Notes: generated by a model not told the origin, from the letters alone. Numbered from the stretch's first letter, positions 11,554 through 24,505 are shown. The stretch is 64,000 bases of DNA from Gentiana macrophylla (GCA_026214975.1 CM047806.1:96309811-96373810); one strand, 5' to 3'. A program made the numbers and translations.

Positions 11554-13049
11554 CTTCTCACTACAATATTAATGAACAAAATTAATTATCCTCAAAACAA
11601 TTGCAATTAAGAAAATCAAATTAATACGCTTTCATACACTATTAAGACATACTTATAACACAAATTAACACCATAAAGTTTCAATTTAGGACACTACAGT
11701 TTCAATTACAAATTCCAGTTGACTTCAGGACACTACACATGTAATAGGCCTATCCCCGACCCCTAGGGTCCACTGGGGTCTAGTCAAAGGGACAAGCCGG
11801 CGATCCACCGCCCAAGTACTAAATTCTCAAGAAAAGGATTGAGGGAACTAGATCTTTATTCAAACATTACTAAATCCAGAAAAATAAAATAAAATGTCGC
11901 GACTCCAAAATGAAAGAACATCGTCAAACTCTTATTACACCGAAACATGAAACTCAAAGTGCCGAAAAAACAAATATCAAGCTTGACACTAAGTCATCGG
12001 ATCCACGTTGAACTCCTCGTCTACTCCTCTCTCCCGCAACAGACCTCCAAGGTTACTCTGTTTACCTCACCACCACCTGGTATTCTTCCTCCAAACCTAA
12101 GAAAACATTTCACAAACGTGTGAGCTAAAAAGCCATGAGTTCCAGTGTGTGCCCGTGAATCTTTATATATAAAAATAGTAGTTACAAAACCGTTAAAATA
12201 TTACACAAAAGGCTCTTTCCTTACCTGCACTTAATAGTAGTTAGTACATGACAAAAATATGATATTTACAAAAAAAAATATATATAAACGCTAAGTAATT
12301 TTCTTGAATTTAAGTCTATTAATCGCTTGACACCGACGTGGCTTAGTCGATGAGTCATTACCAACCAACTCCAGCATGTTTCTCTACCGCACTCCACAAG
12401 CAAGCAAGCTATTGCTCGACAATTCCGGCCGATTGTCGTGGAAAGGATTCAGACCGCTCGCTAGAACCTCCCAAAAGGCTCCAAACCAACCCCATCGCCT
12501 CTCGAACCATGACATAGCCGTCGGCCCTTGCTTTCCGGCCATGCACACGGGACATTGGGGAATTTTGGTACCATTACTCTGGGGATCGTCGATGAGCCAA
12601 GGTCAAGAGGCCCGAGACCGGTGACTAGCCGTTCTGCATGTGCAATAACCCAAACTCACTTAGTCGCTCTGAGTTTCACATCAAGTAGGAACAAGAATTG
12701 GTTAGCATGACGACCTCTTTATTAATCTTAATATGACCGGTGTATGTCAAAATTAAAGCCTTATGATAGTCATTTTAAAACCATGATATATAACAAAGTT
12801 TCTTTCAAGCAAATACATTACCTAAAAGCATATAGATAGATATTATTACTATGCAATCAATGGAAGCTACTTGTTATAATACGTGAATCGAAAGTTATGT
12901 TAACAACAATAGTCATAATAATAATAATAATAATAATAATTCGGGATAGCATCCTTTATGCAGTACATGATGTAATAATAAATTGACTACTAATTAATAG
13001 ATGATGTACTTTACACAATTAATAGGACAAATTTGTACCACGTATTATG

Positions 13050-13120
13050 CAGCGGACGGGAATTGAACACGCATTGTCCAAGTGGAAGAAGAAAGGCCTG
13101 AACAACTCAACTACAGTGCT
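13050..13120 (-). repeat. tRNA-like (SINE-type) tract inside the solo LTR
   Basis: On the minus strand it has an A-box-like TAGTTGAGTTG and, about 40 bp later, a B-box-like GTTCAATTCCCG, the spacing of a tRNA-derived pol III promoter. Acceptor-stem pairing is not evident, so it is a SINE head or tRNA relic rather than a tRNA gene. Confidence 0.33.
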
Positions 13121-13361
13121 GTTTTTCATTTAATATATATATCTTATATATAAAAGAACTATCATGACACAAGTTGAAGTGAAAGTAAAAGGTACGCAGT
13201 ATCTTTTATTAAATATAACCCAAAGAAAATTAATCATTTGATAAAATACACACCGTTGCTTGTATAAAAAATAAGACTTATTTTAAATTGACCGGATTGA
13301 CATAGAAAAATAAGCATCCATCGCAGGCATCGTGATTTAAATTTATTCTTTTCATTATTAC

Positions 13362-13366
<5 letters not shown>

Positions 13367-13411
<45 letters not shown>
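13367..13411. repeat. (AT)n microsatellite
   Basis: Uninterrupted TA dinucleotides. The short frames across it (YIYIYIY) are artefacts. Confidence 0.97.
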
Positions 13412-13414
<3 letters not shown>

Positions 13415-14285
13415 TATATATATATACTGTATGCATATAGATAGCCGCACAAAGTCATTACTGACGTCCGCAAGGTCATTACTGTATATATATCTATATA
13501 GCCAAAGATGCTTTATACAAATATTATTAAAAGTGGAAAAATTCTTATTGTCAAAAGTCGACTTCAAAGAAAAAACTAGGCTAGGCATAGGTATATTAAA
13601 TGCTTTAGAAATCATATGTCAAGTAGAATTGCGATGAAAAAAAAATATTGGAACCGAGGAAGAAAACAAAAAATGGAACTCATAAATCACAATTTATTTC
13701 AACTATCTTTCCTTCGACCGTCTGCTAGAAGAGTTACTTTTCTCTCTTTTTTTTGTGTGCTATGGAGTCGGTCCCATGTCCTATTTATAGTCTTAAACTT
13801 CATGGATAATTCCTAATTCAATATTTAAAATTTTGATTTAACTTTATCTCTTATCTCTTAATTTGATATTCAAACCTACACTTTATCCTTAACTTAAACA
13901 CATAATTTATTACAATTTATCTTCAAAAAGAAAATCCCAACCACATGCGTGGCCTATCACTTTTTACCAAATCATTATATTTGAAAAGAAAGAGATATAG
14001 CCGTGTATATATGTATATGTATAGACCTAATCATTATTTTTTTGAAACAAAGGAAAGGAGATAGACATGTACTCATTGTTTTGAAAAAAAACAAAGAGAT
14101 AGACGTGTGTGTGTGTGTGTGTCTATATATATATCTTATTCGTACGGTCATTTACAAACGAAAATAATAATAATGAGGTTATAATATGTTTTTATTTGTT
14201 TATTTTATAACGACCACCGTAATTAATATAACCAAATATAGTATCTTATGTGTCCCTCTACAACCCAATAATTTGGGGTGTTACA

Positions 14286-15486
14286 ACACAACTAAACCAT
14301 AAAGTTGTAGACTTTAATTGAATCACACTACGAAACCCAAATCTCCATACCCCATGATCCTTAAAACCCCCAATATTTAGAGATACAACCCTAACCATAA
14401 ACAATCGCCCCAAACACAAACACAACCAAATTAAATTTAAAGCCCCAACCCAACCACAAAATAAAACCCAAACCCACAAAATCAGCGGTTTCAATTACAT
14501 ATCCCAACCATATGTTGGATAGTATAACCATTACATGCGATTACATGTTGACACACAATGCATTCAATCAAATCATATCAAACGTACAAGGAATAAAGCA
14601 AGAATTTACACCCATAAAATGCTTCAGGCTTCAGATTGATTCCGATGAGATGATGTGGGAAATTATGGGAAAATGGAAGAAAATACGATTGAAGATGTCA
14701 AAAGTTGGGAATCAAAGCAAATTGATGAAGTGTGAAAAGATAATAATTGAAGAGGATAGGAGGAGTCAAAAGTTGGTTTGAGTGCGTATGGACTCGTGGT
14801 AGGTAACGGCATTTAAAAGGGGGGGATTTAAATTGAAAGATAATGTGAAGATGATGCTGGGAGGAGAGGGATCCTCTGTTACTTCTCCTATATTTCCCAT
14901 GAAGAGTATTTAAGACCTTACACACATTTTTAAACCTTTTCCGCTTTTTCATTTATTTTTTATTTACACGTTTTGGTCAAAGGTCATTTAAGCAAAACGC
15001 CATTCTCGCGAGGTCACTTAAATGAATGCCCCTTTTTTGTTCCATTGTTTATTATTTGTACCCACGTGTTTTATATATAGTGACGTTCCTTTCTTAAATA
15101 TCGAGTATTTATCCGTGAAAAAAACGTACGACACGTATAACATTAAATTCATTTAACATTATACATAAGTCTTACGTATATCAAAATTAAAGCAATATGG
15201 AAGCTAAATAAAACTCGGGTAAACATGTCAAGATCTATAAAAGAGTAACAATGCTGTCAAACTAAAGATGAAAAGATACTATTACTACACACGAAACATG
15301 TCTTGCAACTCTAATTCTAAAGGGGAAGCTTATCTTTGAAAAGTATAGCTTACAACCCGAATTAAAAGTACAACCGGTCTTAACATAATTAAAGAATACA
15401 AAGCTTCTAATACAATAGTATAATAAAGAAAGCATGAATACAAGTCTCCAACCACACCAATGCTCACTCAACATAATCATAATATG
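14286..15486. other. Intergenic, no gene recognised
   Basis: AT-rich sequence without a convincing reading frame. 15340-15480 weakly resembles the reverse complement of the 3' part of the LTR at 24506-26705 (CTTACAACCCGAATTAAAAG against CTTACAAACTTGGAATAAAAG). It might be the missing end of the LTR cut off at 17.5 kb. Confidence 0.4.
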
Positions 15487-16025
15487 TAGGGGTGTACAAG
15501 GATACGGATAATCCGAAAACCGAACCGAACCGGGGTAAGTCGGTTCGGTTCGGTTAGTAAGTGCTACGGTTCGGTTTCGGTTTTCAAAATGGAAAAACCG
15601 AAATTTTCGGTTCAGTTACGGTTAGTGCTGTAAATTATCTGAAACCGAACCGAAAACCGAACCGTAACCGAACCGAAAACCAAACCATTTATATCCGAAC
15701 CGAAACCAAATAGAAAAACCAAACCGTTTATAACCATATAGTGAATAAAACTGTTATAATTGTATAATTTGGATAGAATTTGGTTATTTCGGTTTGATTT
15801 TACGGCTAATCAACCAGTTATTTCGGTTTGGTTCAATTCGGTTATCTATAATTATTTATTTTTGATTTTATTTCAGTTTTTCGGTTAACCGACCGAACCA
15901 AACCAGTTATTTCGGTTCGGTTTCTTTTGCAAACCGTTCGGTTTCGGTTCGGATTTTCAATTAACCGAAAATTTCGGTTCGGTTACGGCCATTAACCGAT
16001 TCGAACCAAACCGTGTACAACCCTA
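15487..16025. mobile_element. MITE-like element rich in AACCGAAC repeats
   Basis: It starts TAGGGGTGTACAAGG and ends CCGTGTACAACCCTA, imperfect terminal inverted repeats. The interior is dense in CGGTTCGGTT on the left and AACCGAACC in the middle, so it can fold back on itself. It has no coding capacity. Such TAGGGGTGTA-ended elements are usually taken as hAT-like MITEs. A target-site duplication is not clear. Confidence 0.65.
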
Positions 16026-17534
16026 TTAATCCTCATAAACCTGCAAATCTTCTGGGGAAGGGGTGTTCGGAGGATTTTGCATCACTAAACAAAAAATAAT
16101 TTATAAACCTATACCTAACATGCAAACTAACTCCTAACCGACCGAATATCGGGTAATTGCTAGCATAGTAGGGTAAGTACGGGTATCGATCCACAGGGAG
16201 TTGGGATGTTGAACCTAATCTTATTAATTCCTTAAATTGTTACTACTAATTATTACTAAACCTAAACTAAAACGAAAAATAAACTGGACAGAGGATTGTC
16301 AATCCAAAGCCAGGAAAGATAAAAGCGATAATAAATAAATAAAACTATAAACGAAAAGAACATAAAACAAAGACACATGGGATCAAACAATATACAAACC
16401 AAGTGATCTCAATCCTAGTTCATCTCATGATTTTAATTCAAATTGTGGTTTCACCTTTACACGAGATACGAATTCCTAATCTCTTAGTGAATCTATTTCT
16501 CAAGCTATGAACTCATAATTCCTTAGTGAATTCAATTATCGATCTCTCCTCTTCCGAATGTTGAGACCAATTTCCATACAAAACGAAGGTGTAGATTCAG
16601 GTTAACTCTCGTATTGTAGAATCTAGCAACCTAGATAATTAATCCATTAATTTGTCACGAATTAACGATTAAAGATCCTATCTTTCTATGGTGATCTAGC
16701 GTTTACGCAACTTCCGTATGTTGTAAACATATCAATTAGTAAACAAATCTCTCGATATGAGTTCACACGATAGCATCATAATCATAGAACGATACAAAAT
16801 AAATCAAAAATCATGAAGAGAAACAAAGCTTGAATAAATCAAAAAGATGAACTCACATAGTTTATACAATGGATGATCCATGAATTGAAAACGAAAAAAC
16901 GATCCTAATCTAACCTCGGATCACCCGAGCACTTCAAACCCTAGAAGTGTGGCTGCTGTGATGTATTTTTCGTATGAGAAAATCTGAATGAATTAGGGTT
17001 GGGGCGATGCGGCTATTTATAAGATTTTAGGTCGGCCAGGCTAAGTCGGCGGACGGACGCCCGTCCAGAGTACTGGACTTGATCAGACGCTCGTTCACTC
17101 AGCGTCCAAACTCTCTGTACCAAATTTCTTCTTTGGACGCCCGTTTGAATATGGCGGACGCCCGTCCACTCTGGACGGGCCTTGGACGCCAGTCCAGCTG
17201 GATCCAAATTCGAAATCTTCAACTCTATCTCTTCTCTTCTAGCCAACTCCATCCTTATCTCTTTCTCATCATATAAATCCGACTTGATCATCTTTTAATC
17301 CTCTTTTTGGTCGAAATTGTGTATCTACAATACATCAAACACATACCAAAGCGTAACGATATTCCAAAATAATATAAAATCACAATTTAAGCACATAATT
17401 CGTTACGTTTCGCAATTTAGCTATTAAAAACACCACTTGCTCAATATTTCAATATAAAGCTCGATTTCTATGAGAAACATACGAATATGGGGGAAATTGA
17501 TATAAAATATATCCTTATAAAATGTATAAAATCA
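16026..17534 (-). mobile_element. LTR of an Athila/Tat-type Gypsy element, probably solo
   Basis: On the minus strand it reads TGATTTTATACATTT (from 17534), then TATAAATAGCCGC (TATA box, about 17015), a leader, and the conserved end block CCCTGTGGATCGATACCCGT (about 16180). That block is the same landmark seen as CCCTGTGGGATCGACAT at about 61360, ahead of a real PBS. No PBS or coding region follows here. GC-rich inverted motifs GGACGCCCGTCC cluster at 17045-17200. Boundaries are approximate and no TSD was found. It appears to interrupt the LTR at 17545-19214. Confidence 0.55.
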
Positions 17535-17544
17535 CCCTTAACAA

Positions 17545-19214
17545 GGGGTAACATACAAACATTCAATAAGAGTAAGTACATTGAGTATTTAGCAAGAGGT
17601 AGAAACTATAGAACACTTATAATGCAAGGAAAGTAAAGACATAATTATTAAAGGATATCTTTATGAAAATGATTCAACATCTAAGTATCATTTCATGTCC
17701 ATTACATATTGTGAGTTTCCTAGTTGTTTCGAGCTTAGCTTATCTTTATTATATCAGGAATTCAAGGGCACTACGCTTGGTCTAGGAGCACTTAGCACTC
17801 ATCAAGGTGCAACCCACTAGAGAATCGCTCTAGCAGTCCTAGGCTAGTCTCGTTTGTGTGTGTGTTCGGCAGAGTTTGTCAACTTTGACTGACCATTGTT
17901 GTTATCAGCGGAGTTTGTCCACTTTGACTGACCGCACAACACATTGCGATACTATACCGTGCCTCACAAAGAATTACAAGATATTTAGTTTTTTAACTGT
18001 TATTAATCGTTAACTAGCCACTTAAGTTATTTCAAGAAAAAGCTCACTCAACAACTCCACTCCCTCATCTTAGACGATAAGATACATACATTGATTAATA
18101 CTAACTCATCAAATCACAAGGCCAATTTCAATTTTCCGACGGTCCCGTACTTCATCTTTTCGAAGAATTCATCCGGTGCCGGAACTAAACGCATCAGAAG
18201 TTTATTCATGGCTTTGTTATGTTATTTCATGTTATTTATATCATATTAGGAATTCATAAGCCCGCGCCTACGGATATTGCAACATTCTTGACCTCCCAAC
18301 ACTCATAGGCCCACGCCTAGCATACTGATAGGTGCACACCTATCAGGTCTGGCAGTCTGTTTGTGCGAATTTCATTCTTGTACGATTCCAACCTTTCTCA
18401 TACCAATTTTCAGGCTTTTACACACCAAAATAGTAGAAAACTGGCAACAAAACATGCTATATCAATCTATATATCAATTAACAATCACCAACATGTAATC
18501 TACAACAAGAAGAACCAATCTACTTCACATAATCAACATAAAACATAACTTGTTCAATATGAATACCCTCTTACCTTGAATTCAAGCCAAACCAAAGAAA
18601 CTTATGAAGCAAACAACATATCCTTGAAACCTTCAATCAAAATCTAAGAATACACAATCGAATCTTGAATTAACTATAGTCAAGTCAAACTACTAATTGA
18701 TCAACTAGAACACCAAAATATGATCAAATCCCTATATTCTAATTTTAGGGCAAAACCATACATTCTCGAAACGTTTCTAATACTAAAACAATGCTTGTCT
18801 TACGAGGATTATGTTTCTATACTTGAATCTTCTATTTGAGTACCAGGTTAGAAGTTATGATGAAGATATTTCTTGGGTGGTTTTCTCTCTTCACATGAGT
18901 TCAAAGATCGAGTCCATTTTTCCCCTTGCTTTCTGACACTCCCAAGTTAATGGGAGGTTTTATTTTCCCCAAAATAAACCTCCTACTAACTCCCCCCCCC
19001 CCCCCCCATCACCACACACACACACGCATGCACGCACACACCCCATACACCCTCACACTCCCGCCCGCCCCTACACACACCCCCCACCCCCCACACCCAC
19101 ACCCACACCCACACCCACACACCCACGTTGAAAATCGGGTATAAAAATTAGATACATATTCTAACTTTTACTAAAAGACATGTTTGCTATTTTTCAAAAA
19201 TCCGGGATGTTACA
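17545..19214 (-). mobile_element. Tekay/Del-like 3' LTR (5' part), minus strand, interrupted
   Basis: On the minus strand it begins TGTAACATCCCGGATT at 19214. Just outside (19215-19238) is a purine-rich tract reading AACTTTTTTAAAGGGGAAAGAA, the PPT expected beside a 3' LTR. Its body is homologous to the LTR at 24506-26705: shared AATAAAAC.TCCCATTA, TTCTGATGCGTTTAGTTCCGGCACCG, GGACCGTCGGAA and TGGCTAGTTAAC. The homology stops near 17550, where another LTR begins. Confidence 0.6.
18990..19125. repeat. Low-complexity C-rich and (CA)n tract
   Basis: A run of about 16 C is followed by CACACA and CACACCC repeats within the LTR. The Pro/His-rich frame across it is not a gene. Confidence 0.95.
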
Positions 19215-19296
19215 TTCTTTCCCCTTTAAAAAAGTTTCATCCTGGAAACTTGCCAGTACCTACACCTCATCAATTTTAGGTATATGATGTGCATAG

Positions 19297-19475
19297 TGTG
19301 ATATCCCACATTGAAAGTGGGGGAAGCATATCACCATCATATAAGTGTGAGACATAAATGTCTTGTCAACTTGGGTTAGCCCTTTTAGACCAAGCGATGA
19401 CGGCGGTATAAGAAGTTGACCGAACCAATTATGATTCATTTAGTGCTACCAGGCCCAGGATCTGAGGGCTTTACA
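19297..19475 (+). mobile_element. Solo LTR of a TRIM-like element
   Basis: This 179-bp sequence begins TGTGATATCCCACATTG and ends GGGCTTTACA. The TSD CATAG is exact at 19292-19296 and 19476-19480. It is the same family as the LTRs at 22979-23500 and 58484-59358. It lies in the internal end of the Tekay-like element and so is younger than it. Confidence 0.92.
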
Positions 19476-19781
19476 CATAGTTTCCACGTTCATAATCATT
19501 TGTTTGACATCGTCAAGCGATTTAGACTTTAATATTTTCAGCATCAAGGCTTTCATGTGTCCACCACTATTGATCCTATAGTCCATGCTTAGTACAACCC
19601 AAGTTTATTTGTAGAAATCACAAACCTTATATGACTAGCCCTTTAATCTACACATCGTAAGTTCTGCATATAACATGTCATTGATCTTTGTGTAACCTAG
19701 ATTACTATTACCTTCATTGGTTTTAAGACCGTTAACGAACAAGTAACCATGTATGTAAACGCTGTGTGTGTATATATATAT

Positions 19782-20129
19782 ATATTGCCTATATCGGCAC
19801 CACAAATATACTATAGACACCCTTTTTTTTCCATTTACTTCACCACCACCCCAAATTGTTTTTCGGGACCACGGTACGCGCACCAGTGCCACTGACGTTT
19901 TGTTTCGCTAACAACGTCAGTGAGTCTACCGTTTTTCACCGATGTTACATTTATAAATATAATATCAGTTCCACTGACGTTGGTATTAAAAACGAACGTC
20001 AGTGATCCAGACATTATTGTACAAAAATAATAAAAATATTATGATTGTGCCAACAGTAATTTTAAGAGTGCCTGAAAGGTGCCAATTGAAGTAAAAACGT
20101 GATGTCGATAGAAGCCGCCTATATATATA
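19782..20129. mobile_element. Foldback/MITE-like element with GACGTT/AACGTCAGTG motifs
   Basis: The ends are inverted: TATATTGCCTATATCGGCACCAC on the left and GATGTCGATAGAAGCCGCCT then ATATATA on the right. Inside, AACGTCAGTG and CACTGACGTT occur repeatedly in both orientations. The block CCAAATTGTTTTTCGGGACC through the CACTGACGTT repeats is present in reverse complement at 59547-59700, and the end motif TCGATAGAAGCCGCCTATATA occurs in both. Confidence 0.6.
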
Positions 20130-21157
20130 CTAGTAAAATGCACGTGCATCCGCACGTGTTTTAGTGAAATGAAATTTTTGAAAACGATATCAATTAATTC
20201 AAAATTTATTAAGTATTTATTCCTCGTAAAATATAAATATGCTACTACCAATAATTATACAAAATGGTCCTATGTTTTTTATTAGCATTTTGAATTTATA
20301 AATTCATGCACTCGATACATTTATCACCATTTTAAAGATAATAAGCATTCTAAATTTACAAATCTGTGTATTTAATATATATTGAAAACATGTTCTTCAC
20401 AATTATCTAGTACACCTGTGGACATTTTCCAAAAAAAAAGAAGCAACTTTTGTGATGTGCTAAATCTAAACAACTCATTTTGATAAGTGCATGCAAAAAT
20501 TATAGCATGTGGGTTGAATGTGCATATAATTTATATGTTTACTATATCTTAACTATGAATATAATTGAGTTATTGTAAAGTAACACTTATTAAACAAAGT
20601 AACATTTGAGATAACGACCATTGTATTTTAAATATTTGACGTATGAATCTATGATTCAATTTTAATTAGTATGATAGGAAGAATGGTGAAACCATAATTT
20701 TATTGTCGGTTGTAAATGATTAGACATATATTTCAGTTATTATAACTATCATTCAGTCATTTTATAAGTTATATTTTCATCGTTCATATTTAACATACAA
20801 AGTTGCCAAAACTATGCATACAAATCCAACATATCTCCTCGCATAATAAATGCGTTCTTATTTAACATATGGATTATGCCGCCTGAATTACTCTTTGTCC
20901 TCAATTTTCCTGTCATACTATTTTTGGATTAGACATGATCAACTCATCTTAAATTCTATTATTTCTTCTCTTTCTCAAAATATCATCTCGTAAATCACTC
21001 AGAAAAATACTTCCCGTGAGGCATGGAATACTTTATATGATACATATGCAAAGCCATCCATGTGACCAAATCAAACAAATTAAACAGTACCTCAAATCTA
21101 TGTAAATACGTTCTCAAACAATCTCTAATTATCTTCATGTTGTGAAAACTAAAGCTG
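20130..21157. other. AT-rich intergenic, no gene recognised
   Basis: It begins with a short palindromic stretch (ATGCACGTGCATCCGCACGTG, 20139-20159). After that I see no long open frame, RNA gene or clear repeat boundary. Confidence 0.5.
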
Positions 21158-22975
21158 ATGAATTACTCGACGGATCAGGATGATCTTGTGAATCTTATTT
21201 CAGACAATTTGGGAGATGACTGTAAAGAGTTGGCTAGGGTTGTTCAAACACGTGATACCCCTATTGATTTTGAAGAGCTCCAAGAAAAGCCATTTAATTG
21301 TGAGACTCTTCCGTCTAAGATGAAACCATTCATTTTTCTGGTCTTGCTACAACTCATTTGGTCGTATGACATCCCTCTCCTAGTGTTGATTCGTTTCCAC
21401 GTCTTACTATTCCTAATTCTTAGAAACATGCACAAATACTTTCTCTCATGCAGTAGGCTCGAGTTTTCACCCTAAAAAACCCTACTTGGTTATTTCCAGT
21501 ATGGAAAGTGCAAGGACATTCAGAGAAATAGTGCAGTCCTTACCAGGTTCAACCTCTTACATTTTTTTCACATTTGGTCTAGTCCTCCAACATTGCGTCC
21601 TCTTCAAACACATTTGGATGATCTGTCATCTTCTATATGGCTTCTTGATAGTGGTGTCACGCATCATGTTACCACTGATCTCAGTAATTTGGCATTACGC
21701 ACGCTTTATTCTGGCAACGAAGACATCATGGTTGGTGATGGAAATAAATAATATTTCCATCAGACACATAGGTTCTATTTTTCTCTCTACTCCTTTAGAA
21801 TATTCTATGTTTGAAAACACACAAAAACGTGAAGGGTCGTGGAGCTTGCCTTCAGGGGATACTCTGGCACTCAATTCAATATTTGAATAGATGATTTCTA
21901 TTAGAATGATGGTGGAATGTATAGCAAGCGTATTATGTGTGTACTAATTTAGGATGGCGATACTTTATATAACATTCCCTCACGGGGGAGTGAATTATGA
22001 TGCATTGAAGTCATGGTCAAAGGGAGTATACATTGTATTCATGTAATAAAGCCTGTTATGGAGCAGTTGGGGCTCAGGCTATAACAGAATGTAAAATTTC
22101 AAAGCCATCACTATAGCAATTACTATTGTGGAGTAATGTCTGTGTGAATTCCGGAACGCTGATTGAAGAGGATGTACCCGTTGCTTGAGGTCGAGGATGA
22201 TTGTACCATATTTTGAGCATAAATGACCTAGGTGATCTACACGTCATCGGTAATAAGGGACCGTAGACGTCTTGCATCTTGCCGATTATGAGGGACAGAA
22301 GGCGACATGTGTCATGTCGGACAGATGACGACCTGCATCATTTCGGTTGATGATGTACGGGTAGCCTGCATTGTACTAAAGATGGATTTTGCTGGTTGAG
22401 GTATGATATCGAGCTAAGCTCATACCGTCCTATATGTTGATATGTCATTTATCACTCTATGTGAGGCCTGATGAGTGTCATGTGTACGGTGACCGATCTC
22501 ACCCATTACAATGTTCGTTGTGTTCCCAACATGTCTCGTAATTTATTATGTATCTCCTAGCTATGTCAAGTCCATAATGTTTCTTTTGAATTCTTACCCT
22601 CTAAATTTATTTGAAGGATTTTTATATCAGTACTCATATGATGCAATGATCGGTTAAAAATGGATTGTATGAATGGCCAAACTTCCTCTTTCTAGCTTTT
22701 CGCAGTGAATAAAACATCAAAAAGTGCTTGGTACCATCGTCTTTGTCACCCAGCTACTCCAATTATTTAAACTATTTTTTGTCAAAATTATTAAGAAGTT
22801 GCCAACTCGATTGTTTCTTCCTATTGTTTTGCTTGTTTAGAGAATAAAAAGAACAATTTTTTTTGCTACTTCTACTTTATTTCTTCCCATCCCCTAGAGA
22901 TTATTTTCACTAACATTTGGACATCCACAATTGTGTTGTGTGGTGGTTTCAAATATTATGTAATTTTGTTGATAA
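21158..22975 (+). pseudogene. Ty1/Copia gag-PR-integrase fossil
   Basis: Broken plus-strand reading shows Copia order: a gag piece (21158-21330, contains LARVVQTRDTPIDFEELQEK), a protease/pre-integrase piece at about 21640-21750 (contains DSGVTHHVTTDLSNLALRTL, the altered DSGA active site), and a pre-integrase/integrase start at about 22725-22970 (RLCHPATP, then IFTNIWTST and FKYYVIFVDK). Many stops and frameshifts separate them. No RT, RNase H or LTR is seen; a TRIM copy begins at the 3' end (22979). This is an old 5' fragment with no function. Confidence 0.72.
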
Positions 22976-22978
22976 ATT

Positions 22979-23500
22979 ATATCGCCCCCAGACCCCAGTC
23001 CTGGTAACGCTAAATGATTCATAAATGATTCGGTCTACTGCTTAGACCGTCGTCCTCGTTTGGTCTAAAAGGGCTAACCCGAGTTGACAAGACATTTATG
23101 TCTCACACATATATGGGGGTGAGCAGGCTATTACTTTACCGATGTGGGACTTTACATTCTCCTCCCTTATAGAGGACTGGCGTCATCGCCAGGACGGCCA
23201 AGACTTGTCCCACTGGACTTGTCACAGTTTCGTCCCTACGAGAGGAAATAACCGTATCACAGGGTGTGACACTTGAGTCCGCCTCGATTGTCGACTCAAT
23301 ACTATTTTGTAACGCCGGATCTCGAATACCGTTTCAGAACGCGCCCCGCACTCGGGCCTGGTAGCGTTAAATGAGTCATAAATAATCCGGTCAACTACTT
23401 TGACAGTCGTTCTCGCTTGGTCTAAAAGGGCTAACCCAAGTTGACAAGACATTTATGTCTCACAATTATATAGGGGTGGGCAGTATATTACTTTACTGCG
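22979..23500 (-). mobile_element. TRIM-like element, two LTRs, 5' end truncated at poly-T
   Basis: On the minus strand the 3' LTR is 23156-22979 (starts TGTAAAGTCCCACATCGG). The internal region is 23157-23335, with a PPT-like GGGAGGAGAA beside the LTR, and the 5' LTR is about 23500-23336. The two LTRs share TTGTCAACTTGGGTTAGCCC or a close variant and GGTCTAAAAGGG in complement. The 5' LTR is cut by a run of 22 T (23501-23522). The LTRs match those at 19297 and 58484 but are more diverged. Confidence 0.72.
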
Positions 23501-24025
23501 TTTTTTTTTTTTTTTTTTTTTTGGAATTTTAACATTAAATATGTTTAATTAACTAAATTTATTAAGGCGGAAGAAATTTTCAATGGAGGAAACACTTGAC
23601 AAGGGAAAACACAGTGGTTCTTTTTTAATGCAACAATGTGGTATTTTTTATATTTAACAATAAGTATTATATTTAGCACAATAAGTATTATATTTTGGGA
23701 CTGTCTTTTCACACTAAACATGTTTTAAACATTTCAAGGGCGAGAGTGGGCTTCATTTTGACATTTAACACGCATATCCTTCTGACCCTAAATGAGTCAG
23801 GAATTGTATATTATTCAGACAATGTTACAGGCCCGGAACATTATATTTTTTAGAATAATCTTTTGTCTGAATAAAGAGACATTGCTATGTACGTTTGAGA
23901 AACAATACGGACCATTTTACAGGCCGAAAAATTATGTTTTCCACTCATATTTCAAATCAGAATATAACCACGGCGCTATGAAAATTTCAAAAACGTATCT
24001 GACAATTTTAATGGCCGAACATGTA

Positions 24026-24359
24026 GGCTCCGTTTGTTTTGGGTTGGAGTTTTTTTTTAGAGTTTTTTTTTGGGTTGTTTTAGATAAAATGATTGAAGTA
24101 ATGATTAGAAAGTTAAGATTTTTTTTTGAAATTTGTGTATATTATGAAATGATTGGTGAAAAAATTGAAATAAAGTAGTATAATAAATAAAATAATGGTA
24201 AAAAATGTTATAAAGTTGATAAAGTGGAATGATGAGAGATAATTTAATATTTTTTTATTTGTAGTTGAAGAAATGATTGGTAAGAGAATTGTAAGATATG
24301 ATTGGTGAAATGATATAAAAAAAAACTCCAAAAAAAAACTCTAAACGAAAACAAACGAG
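24026..24359. mobile_element. MITE with long T-rich inverted repeats
   Basis: The left end is GGCTCCGTTTGTTTTGGGTT, followed by GGAGTTTTTTTTTAGAG. The right end is CTCCAAAAAAAAACTCTAAA, followed by CGAAAACAAACGAG. About 45 bp can pair end to end. There is no coding capacity and no clear TSD. Confidence 0.78.
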
Positions 24360-24505
24360 TTTTCCTGACTACCTTCGGATCAGAATAGACTAAATTGTTC
24401 TGACCACATTTGAGTAGGTATAACCCTATTTCAAGTCAGAACATAACCACATCGCTGTAAAAATTTCGAATACGTATCGAACTATTTTAGTGGCCGAACA
24501 TGTAA

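Larger units (their letters stand above)
11740..14285 (-). mobile_element. Solo LTR of a Tekay/Del-like Gypsy element, minus strand
   Basis: Read on the minus strand it starts TGTAACACCCCAAATT at 14285 and ends GGCCTATTACA at 11740. The 5-bp TSD ACACA is exact at 11735-11739 and 14286-14290. A minus-strand TATA box (CTATAAATAGG, about 13785) lies upstream of a possible transcript start. The TGTAACA..C start is common in Tekay/Del chromoviruses, so the lineage is inference. The 2546 bp may include small later insertions (tRNA-like tract near 13050-13120, AT repeats). Confidence 0.87.

Noticed and set aside
13234..13615. Frames rich in Tyr-Ile
   Set aside because: They come from the AT dinucleotide run inside the solo LTR.
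14258..14494. 78-codon hydrophobic frame on the minus strand
   Set aside because: It crosses the boundary of a solo LTR, so it cannot be an old gene; no recognisable domain.
16026..17534. A complete Athila/Tat element
   Set aside because: Only LTR landmarks are present; no PBS, gag or pol follows and no TSD could be confirmed.
18926..19144. Pro/His/Thr-rich open frame
   Set aside because: It comes from the C-run and CA repeats; no domain and no conserved start.
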